From CALSMU01 sp963926405 (GTDB taxonomy: Bacteria; Bacteroidota; Bacteroidia; Flavobacteriales_D; Parvicellaceae): 9,306 nucleotides of DNA. Positions 1 to 5,630 of the stretch are shown piece after piece (position 1 is the first letter of the stretch; every line of letters starts with the position of its first letter). The stretch lies in the NCBI GenBank assembly GCA_963926405.1, contig CAWUXI010000127.1:1-9306 (forward strand), read 5' to 3'. The notes beneath the pieces were generated by a model. It worked only from the letters and a program-made list of their open reading frames with translations, was not told where the DNA came from and did not search any database. Both the position numbers and the translations under genes were made by a program.

Positions 1-34
1 TGTTCTTCAATTTTTCCCAAGCAAGGAGCGTAAG

Positions 35-72
35 AATTGAAAGCTGTTTGAACGAAGTGAGTTCTTTCAATT
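35..72. repeat. Bulged stem-loop (9-bp inverted repeat)
   Basis: AATTGAAAG at 35-43 is the exact reverse complement of CTTTCAATT at 64-72. Inside it, AAC (51-53) can pair with GTT (61-63), leaving the loop GAAGTGA. No T-run follows, so it does not look like an intrinsic terminator. It may be part of a dispersed intergenic repeat; other copies would have to be sought elsewhere in the genome. Confidence 0.4.
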
Positions 73-94
73 TAGTGACATTGGAGAAAAATGA

Positions 95-123
95 AGGTCA
101 TGAGCGAAGTCTTGACTTTTTTT
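95..123 (+). terminator. Possible intrinsic terminator of a gene left of the window
   Basis: AGGTCA (95-100) can pair with TGACTT (113-118), including one G-U pair, and the right arm runs straight into seven Ts (117-123). The stem is short and the 12-base loop is large, so this is a weak candidate. It would end transcription coming in from the left on the plus strand. Confidence 0.25.
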
Positions 124-124
124 G

Positions 125-156
125 TTTCGTTTTTTGTGTTAAGACAAAAAATGAAA
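125..156. repeat. 13-bp hairpin in the left intergenic region
   Basis: Bases 125-137 pair with 144-156 in 13 consecutive pairs, one of them G-U, around the 6-base loop GTTAAG. The stem is mostly A-T but unbroken, and it is the strongest hairpin in the left region. It sits directly after the T-run of the 95-123 hairpin. It could stabilise the 3' end of an upstream transcript or be a unit of a dispersed palindromic repeat. Confidence 0.45.
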
Positions 157-196
157 AGCCTTCGGTATGAGTAAAGCCATTCACGATAGCTGTCGG

Positions 197-217
197 GAAG
201 ACTTGAGGACAGTCTTC
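197..217. repeat. 7-bp hairpin upstream of the MFS gene
   Basis: GAAGACT (197-203) and AGTCTTC (211-217) are exact reverse complements around the 7-base loop TGAGGAC. The hairpin lies about 80 bases before the transporter start, so it could be in that gene's leader RNA. No function can be assigned. Confidence 0.35.
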
Positions 218-298
218 ACAGTAAGAGAACGAAAACAATCAAGAATAAAAGAGAAATAAAAATTCCGCATTTATTTAAATGGTAGCTTCGCCTGCGAA

Positions 299-1504
299 AT
301 GCAAGCTCAAGAAAAACCAATAATGAAATTTAGAGAATTTGTTGCTCTAATGGCAATGATGATGTCTCTAACTGCGCTTTCGATAGACGCGATGCTTCCA
401 GCATTGTCTCAAATAGGATCCGACTTAGGAGTAACTGAACCAAACGATAATCAGTTAATTATATCAATATTATTTCTTGGTTTGGCAATAGGACAATTAT
501 TTTATGGGCCATTGTCTGATGCAATTGGGCGCAAAAAAGCTGTGTACATCGGTCTGGTTTTCTTTTCTGTAGGTTGTTTAATCTCTATTTTTTCAGAGAA
601 CCTTTTTATAATGTTATTAGGTAGAGCGCTTCAAGGATTTGGATTATCTGGTACGCGGACTATTAGCGTTGCTATTATTAGAGATCGTTTTAAAGGAGAT
701 AAAATGGCTCAGGTAATGTCGTTTGTTATGGCTACGTTTATTATTGTACCCACCATAGCTCCATTTATGGGGCAAGGAATACTTTTGATAGCCCACTGGA
801 GCTTTATCTTTTGGACTATACTTGGATTAGGATTGGTTTTGTTTATTTGGTTTTCTACCAGACAACAAGAGACTTTGAAAAAGGAAAATCGCATAAACTT
901 CGAAAGAAGAAAAATGCTTTTAGCAGCAAAAGAAATCTTTACCACTCGATCAGTAATTGGACATACATTAGCAGCAGGGTTTATATCTAGTGCCTTTGTA
1001 GGGTTCTTAAACTCATCTCAGCAAATTTTTCAAGTACAATATGAATTAGGTGAGAAGTTTCCAATGTTCTTTGCAATGATTGCATTATCTGTAGGAATTG
1101 CATCTTTTATAAATGGCAAAATGGTGGTGAAACATGGTATGCGAAAAATGGTTAAATGGGCTTCAATTGGTGTTTCCTTGTTTTCATTTATTTTCTTAGG
1201 AGTTATATTCGGATTTATACCTTCTCCATCACTCGTGTTATTTATGTTGTATTTATGCGCTACCGTTTTTTGCACAGGAATACTCTTTGGTAATTTAAAT
1301 TCATTAGCCATGGAGCCGTTAGGCCATATAGCTGGGATGGGTGCCGCAATTGTAGGTTCGATATCTACATTTATTTCTGTACCGTTTGGAATGTATATTG
1401 GACTATCATATAATGGAACGGTGGTACCTTTAGTTATTGGGTTTGCTGTTTTTGGTACATTAGCAATGTTGGTTGTTTTATTTTTTGCAAAAACTTCCAA
1501 ATAG
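299..1504 (+). CDS. MFS transporter, Bcr/CflA drug-resistance type
   Basis: This is a 401-residue inner-membrane protein with the hydrophobic pattern of a 12-helix major facilitator. It probably exports small molecules using the proton gradient. The family signature near the end of helix 1 reads DAMLPALSQI (from residue 30). MFS motif A, GPLSDAIGRKK, lies at residues 70-80 in the loop between helices 2 and 3. GRALQGFG at 108-115 matches the conserved start of helix 4, followed by RDR at 128-130. Length is normal for Bcr/CflA. The start is uncertain: ATG at 299 adds eight residues before a second ATG at 323 (MKFREF), which is equally plausible because neither has a Shine-Dalgarno site. Only 28 bases separate it from the next gene and no terminator lies between, so it is likely co-transcribed with the aminotransferase-fold and sulfotransferase-like genes. 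It could export their product. Substrate unknown. Confidence 0.88.
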   Translation: MQAQEKPIMKFREFVALMAMMMSLTALSIDAMLPALSQIGSDLGVTEPNDNQLIISILFLGLAIGQLFYGPLSDAIGRKKAVYIGLVFFSVGCLISIFSENLFIMLLGRALQGFGLSGTRTISVAIIRDRFKGDKMAQVMSFVMATFIIVPTIAPFMGQGILLIAHWSFIFWTILGLGLVLFIWFSTRQQETLKKENRINFERRKMLLAAKEIFTTRSVIGHTLAAGFISSAFVGFLNSSQQIFQVQYELGEKFPMFFAMIALSVGIASFINGKMVVKHGMRKMVKWASIGVSLFSFIFLGVIFGFIPSPSLVLFMLYLCATVFCTGILFGNLNSLAMEPLGHIAGMGAAIVGSISTFISVPFGMYIGLSYNGTVVPLVIGFAVFGTLAMLVVLFFAKTSK

Positions 1505-1532
1505 CATAACTTCGGTTAAAATTAAATGAATT

Positions 1533-2450
1533 ATGGTGCATGGTACTCACAACGCTGAAGCAGACGAGCGCAACAAGGACATTAAGATATTTATTAACGG
1601 AGAATTATTGCATCGGGATGATGCCAAGATTTCAGTTTTTGATAGTGGATATTTAGTTGGAGATGGAGTTTGGGAAGCTTTGAGGCTACATAATGACAAA
1701 TTAGTTTTTTTGGATTTACACTTGAATAGAATGTGGGAAGCCGCTGCATCAGTAGGGATGAACCTGCCATTTTCTAAAGAGGAGTTAACCGATAATATTT
1801 GGAAAACTATTAAAGCAAACGACATGCATGACAATGTGCATGTAAGAACGATGGTTACTCGTGGTATAAAAAAAACGCCATCTCAGGATCCTCGATTGAC
1901 AATTTCAGGCCCCAATATTGTAATAATAGCGGAGCATAAAAAAGCCGCTCAAGTTAGTCTGGATACTGGAATTATTTTGCATACATCAACTATCAGAAGA
2001 GGTTCGCCTGATTATTTAGATCCAAGGTTGAATTGTCACAGTAAACTGCACGAAGTTCAAGCATTGATACAGGCAATAGAAGCTGGTGCGGACGAAGCAT
2101 TAATGCTGGATGCAAATGGGTTTGTTGCAACGTGTAATGCAACTAACTTTTTTATCACAAGAGGAAAAGAAGTTTGGACATCTACAGGGCAATACTGTAT
2201 GAATGGAATAACAAGAGCTAAGGTAATTGAAGCTTGCGAAAAGAATGGAATTGTATGCCGTCAAAAGGATTTTTCATTATATGATGTTTACGGAGCAGAC
2301 GAAGCATTTGTAACAGGAACTTTTGGAGGATTAACGCCAGTTACTAAAATTGACGGGAGAGTAATTGGAGAAGGAAAGAACGGAGAATTCACAAAAAAAC
2401 TACGAGATTTATACAATGAACTAATCCATGAAGAAATTCAACGTTCATGA
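1533..2450 (+). CDS. Class IV aminotransferase-fold protein (BCAT/DAAT-like), atypical active site
   Basis: The 305 residues belong to the fold-type IV PLP family (IlvE, D-amino-acid aminotransferase, aminodeoxychorismate lyase). Visible marks are FDSGYLVGDGVWE (36-48), the phosphate-binding arginine in HLNRM (R66), GADEALMLD (185-193), NGITR (224-228) and the phosphate-binding TGTFGG (261-266) followed by LTPV. Length is normal. The active site is odd. An ungapped alignment from memory with methanogen-type IlvE, anchored on LDPR and GADEA, puts Asn167 where the Schiff-base lysine should be. The nearest lysine, K171, is about one helical turn later. Thr200 replaces the glutamate that contacts the PLP ring nitrogen. 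The enzyme may use K171 or may not be a transaminase. The first 15 or so residues precede the fold; ATG at 1533 is the first good start. It overlaps the sulfotransferase-like gene by 4 bases, implying coupled translation. Confidence 0.85.
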   Translation: MVHGTHNAEADERNKDIKIFINGELLHRDDAKISVFDSGYLVGDGVWEALRLHNDKLVFLDLHLNRMWEAAASVGMNLPFSKEELTDNIWKTIKANDMHDNVHVRTMVTRGIKKTPSQDPRLTISGPNIVIIAEHKKAAQVSLDTGIILHTSTIRRGSPDYLDPRLNCHSKLHEVQALIQAIEAGADEALMLDANGFVATCNATNFFITRGKEVWTSTGQYCMNGITRAKVIEACEKNGIVCRQKDFSLYDVYGADEAFVTGTFGGLTPVTKIDGRVIGEGKNGEFTKKLRDLYNELIHEEIQRS

Positions 2451-3181
2451 AATCTAAAGACGGAATAACAAGAATCTGTCTTTGGTCTGGTCCGAGAAAT
2501 ATTTCTACAACTTTGATGTATTCATTTGCACAAAGGGATGACATTGTTGTTGTAGACGAACCCTTGTATGCGTCTTACTTGTGCAATACCAATGCTAAGG
2601 ATTATCACCCAGGGGCATCGGAAATAATTGCTTCTCAAGAGAATAATGGAGAAAAGGTGATTGAATGGATGATGGGGGATCATGATAAACCACTCGTTTT
2701 TTTTAAAAACATGACGCACCATCTTTTGGGATTGGACCGGTCATTTATGAAAGATGTGGTAAACGTTATTCTAACGCGCGACCCAAAAGAAATGATTCCT
2801 TCATTTGTTAAAGTGATTGAGAATCCAACGATTAATGATATTGGATATGCAGATCATACGGATCTCCAGAACTATTTTGAAGAAAATAATATCCCATACA
2901 TCGTTTTGGATTCAAAACTACTATTGCAAAATCCTAAAGAAGTATTACAACAGTTTTGCGAATTGATTGGAATTAATTTTGACGAAAACATGTTAAAGTG
3001 GGAAAAAGGAGCCAGAAAAGAAGATGGTATTTGGGCAAAGTATTGGTACGATAACATCCATGATTCATTGGGTTTTATGGAGTATAAATCCAAAACAGAA
3101 AGTTTTCCAGAACGATACAAATCCTTGTTAGATTCCTGCAAAGTACATTATGATAAGCTTGTAAAAAAAGCGCTTCGTTAA
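2447..3181 (+). CDS. Sulfotransferase-like P-loop protein
   Basis: This 244-residue soluble protein resembles PAPS-dependent sulfotransferases. The N-terminal WSGPRNISTTL (13-23) fits the 5'-phosphosulfate-binding loop after strand 1. RDPKEMIPS (111-119) fits the 3'-phosphate-binding arginine and serine. DEPLYASYL (37-45) is typical of the branch found beside class IV aminotransferases. The C-terminal GIWAKYWYDNIHDSLGF region (ending near residue 208) also matches that branch as I remember it. Its start lies inside the stop of the previous gene (ATGA at 2447-2450), so the two are probably made together. Plant proteins annotated as branched-chain-aminotransferase-like carry both domains in one chain, which suggests the partners act on one substrate. 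Whether it really transfers sulfate is unproven; members may bind another nucleotide or be kinase-like. It ends 18 bases before the convergent folE stop. Confidence 0.78.
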   Translation: MKSKDGITRICLWSGPRNISTTLMYSFAQRDDIVVVDEPLYASYLCNTNAKDYHPGASEIIASQENNGEKVIEWMMGDHDKPLVFFKNMTHHLLGLDRSFMKDVVNVILTRDPKEMIPSFVKVIENPTINDIGYADHTDLQNYFEENNIPYIVLDSKLLLQNPKEVLQQFCELIGINFDENMLKWEKGARKEDGIWAKYWYDNIHDSLGFMEYKSKTESFPERYKSLLDSCKVHYDKLVKKALR

Positions 3182-3196
3182 AACTATTTTACAAGC
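3157..3196. terminator. Candidate bidirectional terminator
   Basis: GCTTGTAAAA (3157-3166) and TTTTACAAGC (3187-3196) form an exact 10-bp inverted repeat with a 20-base loop. It overlaps the end of the sulfotransferase-like gene and reaches to just before the end of folE, where the two genes converge. A loosely T-rich stretch follows on the plus strand. The position fits a shared terminator, though the large loop makes it weaker than a classic one. Confidence 0.45.
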
Positions 3197-3199
3197 AAT

Positions 3200-3892
3200 T
3201 TATTTATTAATGTAATTTTGTAGTTCCGTAATTTTGGTTGGATTTTCGAATATGCCCCCATAGTAGGAGGTGATTGTGGTTGAAGTGTTATCTTTAACTC
3301 CGCGAGACGAAACACACAAATGTTTTGCGTCTATTATAACCGCAATATCTTCGGTGTTTAAAATAATTTTTAAGTCTTCTGCTATTTGATTTGTTAATCG
3401 TTCCTGCACTTGAGGACGCTTTGCATAATATTGAACAATTCGATTAAGTTTTGACAGTCCAATAACTTTTCCGGAAGACACGTATGCTATATGAGCTTGG
3501 CCAGTGAATGGAACAAAATGATGTTCACAATTTGAATAGAACGAGATATTCTTTTCAACTAACATCTGGTTGTATTGGTATTTGTTTTCAAAAAGTGAAA
3601 TCTTGGGTTTGTTAAGGGGGTTGAGTCCAGAGAAAATTTCTTCAACATACATTTTGGCTACTCTTTTTGGAGTATCCTTGAGAGAATCATCTGTCAAATC
3701 TAACCCTAGCACATCCATTATTTGGTTAAATAAATGCGCTATTTTTTCCTTTTTTTCTTCATCTGACATTACAAACGAATCCTTTTTCATTGGAGTTTCT
3801 AGCCCTGTTGACATATGGTCGTCTCCCATATCAAAGTTTGAGAACTCGGAAGTATTGTTGTAATCTTCAATTAGTAAGTTTTCTTTTTTCAA
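3200..3892 (-). CDS. folE: GTP cyclohydrolase I (FolE, type IA)
   Basis: The enzyme converts GTP to 7,8-dihydroneopterin triphosphate, the first step to folate and biopterin-type cofactors, as a cytosolic homodecamer. The 230 residues carry the full signature: NCEHHF (121-126) with zinc ligands C122 and H125, GLSKLNRIV (145-153) and RPQVQERLT (159-167). HLCVSSRGV (191-199) holds the catalytic-region H191 and third zinc ligand C193. STTITSYYGGIF (204-215) closes the core. The first 40 or so residues are polar and not conserved, so internal methionines (27, 35, 42) are possible alternative starts; 230 residues is close to the usual length of about 220. It stands alone on this strand, but the next pterin enzyme lies on the same strand about 1 kb away. 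Function is secure; the downstream pathway is inferred. Confidence 0.97.
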   Translation of the reverse strand: MKKENLLIEDYNNTSEFSNFDMGDDHMSTGLETPMKKDSFVMSDEEKKEKIAHLFNQIMDVLGLDLTDDSLKDTPKRVAKMYVEEIFSGLNPLNKPKISLFENKYQYNQMLVEKNISFYSNCEHHFVPFTGQAHIAYVSSGKVIGLSKLNRIVQYYAKRPQVQERLTNQIAEDLKIILNTEDIAVIIDAKHLCVSSRGVKDNTSTTITSYYGGIFENPTKITELQNYINK

Positions 3893-4150
3893 TTTCTTTT
3901 GTTTTATTATGCAAGAGCATGTTTAGTATTCAAACATCTAGAATTGTAAAGTGTATTTTGCTAAAATTCACTTAATCATTTCAAAGACAAAGCTACAAAA
4001 TTGTTTAATAAAAATACATAAATGTTAAACAAAGTTATGTTTTGTAGTGTTTATTTGCTTAGCTCTTGTACATTTACAGAAACTTAAAAAAGTTTAATTT
4101 AAGATCCAACTAGCCTTTAGGTGTAATCAAAATCAGAATTAAAAAGTAGT
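3893..4150. other. Divergent intergenic region between folE and the CDP-alcohol transferase gene
   Basis: No gene is visible in these 258 AT-rich bases. The region should hold two divergent promoters. A minus-strand match to the Bacteroidota -7 box is described separately. For the plus-strand gene I found only near matches (for example TATGTTTTG around 4035). A small perfect hairpin, AAACTT (4080-4085) with AAGTTT (4090-4095), precedes the transferase start by about 55 bases and overlaps a second 6-bp inverted repeat, CTTAAA (4083-4088) with TTTAAG (4098-4103). Confidence 0.4.
3988..3995 (-). promoter_or_regulatory. Possible -7 promoter box for folE
   Basis: CAAAGCTA on the plus strand reads TAGCTTTG on the minus strand, an exact match to the Bacteroidota -7 consensus TAnnTTTG. 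It would give a leader of roughly 90 bases before folE. No good TTTG partner lies at the expected -33 distance, so support is limited to the single box. Confidence 0.3.
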
Positions 4151-4912
4151 ATGTCTAAATTGCCTAAAGAGTATAGGTTTGTCGATTTTTCAGATTATGG
4201 AAGACCTGTAGCGCGCATTATAGCTCGCTCTTTAAAAGAAACTACTTTCACTCCAATTGATGTTACCATATGGTTTATTCTTTCGGGGTTGATAGCTATT
4301 ACTTGTATGCTATTGGGGTATTATTGGTTTGCAGCTTTTTTTTTAGTATTTAAATCAATACTGGATGCAGCTGATGGAGAACTAGCAAGAGTAAAAAAAA
4401 CTCCTTCACACACCGGTAGATACCTTGATTCAGTTGCAGATATAATATTGAATTTCTTAATTTTCATAGCTCTCGGGTATTCTACAGAAGTTAATTTTAT
4501 ACTCACTTTTTTTGCTTTTTTCGGAATCCAACTGCAAGGAACTTTGTATAATTACTATTATGTTATCTTGAGGAATAATGTAAATGGTGACACAACAAGT
4601 AGGATATTCGAGCTTGATTCACCTGTTGCTTTGGGTGATGAAAAACAGGAAAATGTTGATTTACTATTCCGCATTTATAAAGGACTTTATGGTGTCTTTG
4701 ATCGGGTAATTTATCTGCTAGATCCGAGTGCTTCCAAAGCGAAGAGATTTCCAAAATATTTGATGACAGCCTTGTCAACATTTGGTCTTGGTTTTCAGCT
4801 TTTGATCATAAGTCTTATGTTGGTTCTGGGCTTTGAAGAGTACATAGTTTATTTTTTTCTATGCTATTCCCCAATGGTTTTTGTTTTTATTGGCGTCAGA
4901 AAACTACTGTAA
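4151..4912 (+). CDS. CDP-alcohol phosphatidyltransferase family membrane protein
   Basis: This 253-residue integral membrane enzyme should transfer a phosphoalcohol group from a CDP-linked donor to an alcohol, releasing CMP, in phospholipid or related head-group synthesis. The diagnostic motif is complete: D72, D75-G76, A79-R80, then G89, D93 and D97, with the exact D-x2-DG-x2-AR-x8-G-x3-D-x3-D spacing that binds metal and the CDP moiety. Hydrophobic segments are visible around 38-70, 95-145 and 205-250. The N-terminus (PKEYRFVDFSDYGRP) is soluble and seems characteristic of one subgroup. The subgroup, and so the acceptor, cannot be identified; PgsA, PssA and inositol-phosphate types are all possible. 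It lies alone on the plus strand between two minus-strand pterin genes and converges on the second, with the stops 28 bases apart. A link to pterins is not evident. Confidence 0.88.
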   Translation: MSKLPKEYRFVDFSDYGRPVARIIARSLKETTFTPIDVTIWFILSGLIAITCMLLGYYWFAAFFLVFKSILDAADGELARVKKTPSHTGRYLDSVADIILNFLIFIALGYSTEVNFILTFFAFFGIQLQGTLYNYYYVILRNNVNGDTTSRIFELDSPVALGDEKQENVDLLFRIYKGLYGVFDRVIYLLDPSASKAKRFPKYLMTALSTFGLGFQLLIISLMLVLGFEEYIVYFFLCYSPMVFVFIGVRKLL

Positions 4913-4924
4913 TTCTATTAAAAA

Positions 4925-4942
4925 AGCAAAAATGTTTTTGCT
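4925..4942. terminator. Palindromic bidirectional terminator
   Basis: AGCAAAAA (4925-4932) and TTTTTGCT (4935-4942) form an 8-bp perfect palindrome around TG, folding in practice with a slightly larger loop. It sits between the convergent transferase and pterin-synthase genes and overlaps the latter's stop codon. A-run and T-run arms serve either direction, as expected for a short shared terminator. Confidence 0.5.
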
Positions 4943-5354
4943 AGCTGTGCGGGTATTCAACATAGTTTCTTTTGGTTTCGTACAGTTTTATTTTCAATTT
5001 TAGGTTTTTATCCAGTTCTGGTTGAAGGATGTTGTATATTACCATTGCTATATTTTCTGCAGTGGGATTTAAATTCTTGAATTCCTCAGTGTCTAGGTTA
5101 AGGTTTTTGTGGTCAAACTTATCAAGTACTTTTTCTTTGATTAGATCAGAAAGAATTTTTGCATCCATAACATAACCTGTTGTTGGGTTGCAAATACCAA
5201 TGACTTTAACTTCTAGTTCGTAGTTGTGTCCGTGGTAATTGGGGTTATTACATTTGCCAAAAATCATTTGGTTTTTGTTCTCACTCCAATCAGGATTGTG
5301 CAACCTGTGAGCGGAGTTAAAATGTTCGCAACGTACAATGGCTGTTTTGTTCAT
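4941..5354 (-). CDS. 6-pyruvoyl-tetrahydropterin synthase / 6-carboxytetrahydropterin synthase family
   Basis: This 137-residue cytosolic zinc enzyme acts on 7,8-dihydroneopterin triphosphate, the product of FolE. Zinc ligands are H16 (in FNSAHRL), H41 and H43. The catalytic cysteine is C35, with D81-H82 (in FDHKNL) completing the catalytic set and E126 (in LYETKRN) binding the pterin. The spacing C-x5-HGH (GKCNNPNYHGHNYE, 33-46) and TTGYVMD (58-64) match animal PTPS, whereas typical QueD has C-x3-HGH. I therefore favour 6-pyruvoyl-tetrahydropterin synthesis, for a biopterin-like cofactor, over queuosine synthesis. Automated annotation would probably say 6-carboxytetrahydropterin synthase. 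It shares a strand with folE but is not adjacent to it. No sepiapterin reductase is in the window. Confidence 0.9.
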   Translation of the reverse strand: MNKTAIVRCEHFNSAHRLHNPDWSENKNQMIFGKCNNPNYHGHNYELEVKVIGICNPTTGYVMDAKILSDLIKEKVLDKFDHKNLNLDTEEFKNLNPTAENIAMVIYNILQPELDKNLKLKIKLYETKRNYVEYPHS

Positions 5355-5389
5355 ATAAATAGGGAGTGTTTTTTGTTAGTAGTTTAAAT

Positions 5390-5416
5390 TTTGTGGTAAA
5401 GGTATTTATATTTTTG
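5390..5416 (+). promoter_or_regulatory. Possible promoter of the transporter-oxygenase operon
   Basis: TATTTTTG (5409-5416) matches the Bacteroidota -7 box TAnnTTTG, and TTTG (5390-5393) lies upstream. The 15-base gap is shorter than the usual 17-19, so the match is imperfect. If used, it gives a leader of about 200 bases that contains the palindrome at 5453-5493. In such AT-rich DNA, chance matches are easy. Confidence 0.25.
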
Positions 5417-5452
5417 TTTATTTTTTTCCCTAATTAAATAAACAAATACATT

Positions 5453-5493
5453 AAATAGGATAAATCATCTAATAAAGATGTTTTTATCTATTT
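5453..5493. promoter_or_regulatory. Long imperfect palindrome in the operon leader
   Basis: Bases 5453-5458 pair with 5488-5493, 5460-5464 with 5483-5487, and 5466-5470 with 5476-5480. That gives 16 pairs interrupted only by a bulged G (5459) and a 1-by-2 internal loop, closed by AATAA. A further 9-bp inverted repeat (5440-5448 with 5489-5497) offers an alternative outer pairing. It lies between two divergent genes, so it is not a normal terminator. A repressor-binding operator or a leader RNA structure is more likely. The rest of 5355-5630 shows no gene. Confidence 0.4.
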
Positions 5494-5630
5494 GTTTCTG
5501 GCTAAATACTTTTTAGATACATTTTGTTTTTACTCAATATTGTTTCTTTTTATTCATGTCTTGGTTTAATCTGGATTTATTCTATTATTAATTAGTGGAT
5601 TAGTAAATATATTTTTCAATATTTGAAAAA

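Larger units (their letters stand above)
1..298. other. Gene-free left edge with several stem-loops
   Basis: No convincing coding region is visible here. The only long open stretch (plus-strand frame, 3-170) has no plausible start and an implausible composition. The stretch instead holds four potential stem-loops: 35-72, 95-118, 125-156 and 197-217. Short related phrases recur (GAACGAAGTGAG, GAGCGAAGTC), which gives it the look of the degenerate repeat-like spacers found between flavobacterial genes. No TAnnTTTG promoter box for the MFS gene was found on the plus strand. It is probably the 3' flank of a gene to the left of the window plus the leader of the transporter gene. Confidence 0.55.

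Noticed and set aside
3..170. Open plus-strand frame at the left edge, possibly the tail of an upstream gene
   Set aside because: The predicted peptide is low-complexity and follows the hairpins. It looks like translated noncoding spacer. A gene ending here cannot be fully excluded without the sequence to the left.
1030..1500. Minus-strand open frame of 156 codons opposite the MFS gene
   Set aside because: It lies wholly antisense to a well-supported gene. Its composition is rich in Asn, Ile, Pro and Thr, as expected from reading membrane-protein codons backwards, and it shows no motif.
3570..3863. Plus-strand open frame opposite folE
   Set aside because: It is the mirror of a secure folE coding region and is serine-rich, with no recognisable domain.
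4563..4781. Minus-strand open frame opposite the CDP-alcohol transferase
   Set aside because: It is short, antisense to a motif-complete gene and without family features.
5355..5630. Riboswitch or small RNA in the AT-rich leader
   Set aside because: Apart from the palindrome already listed, I recognise no conserved riboswitch core.
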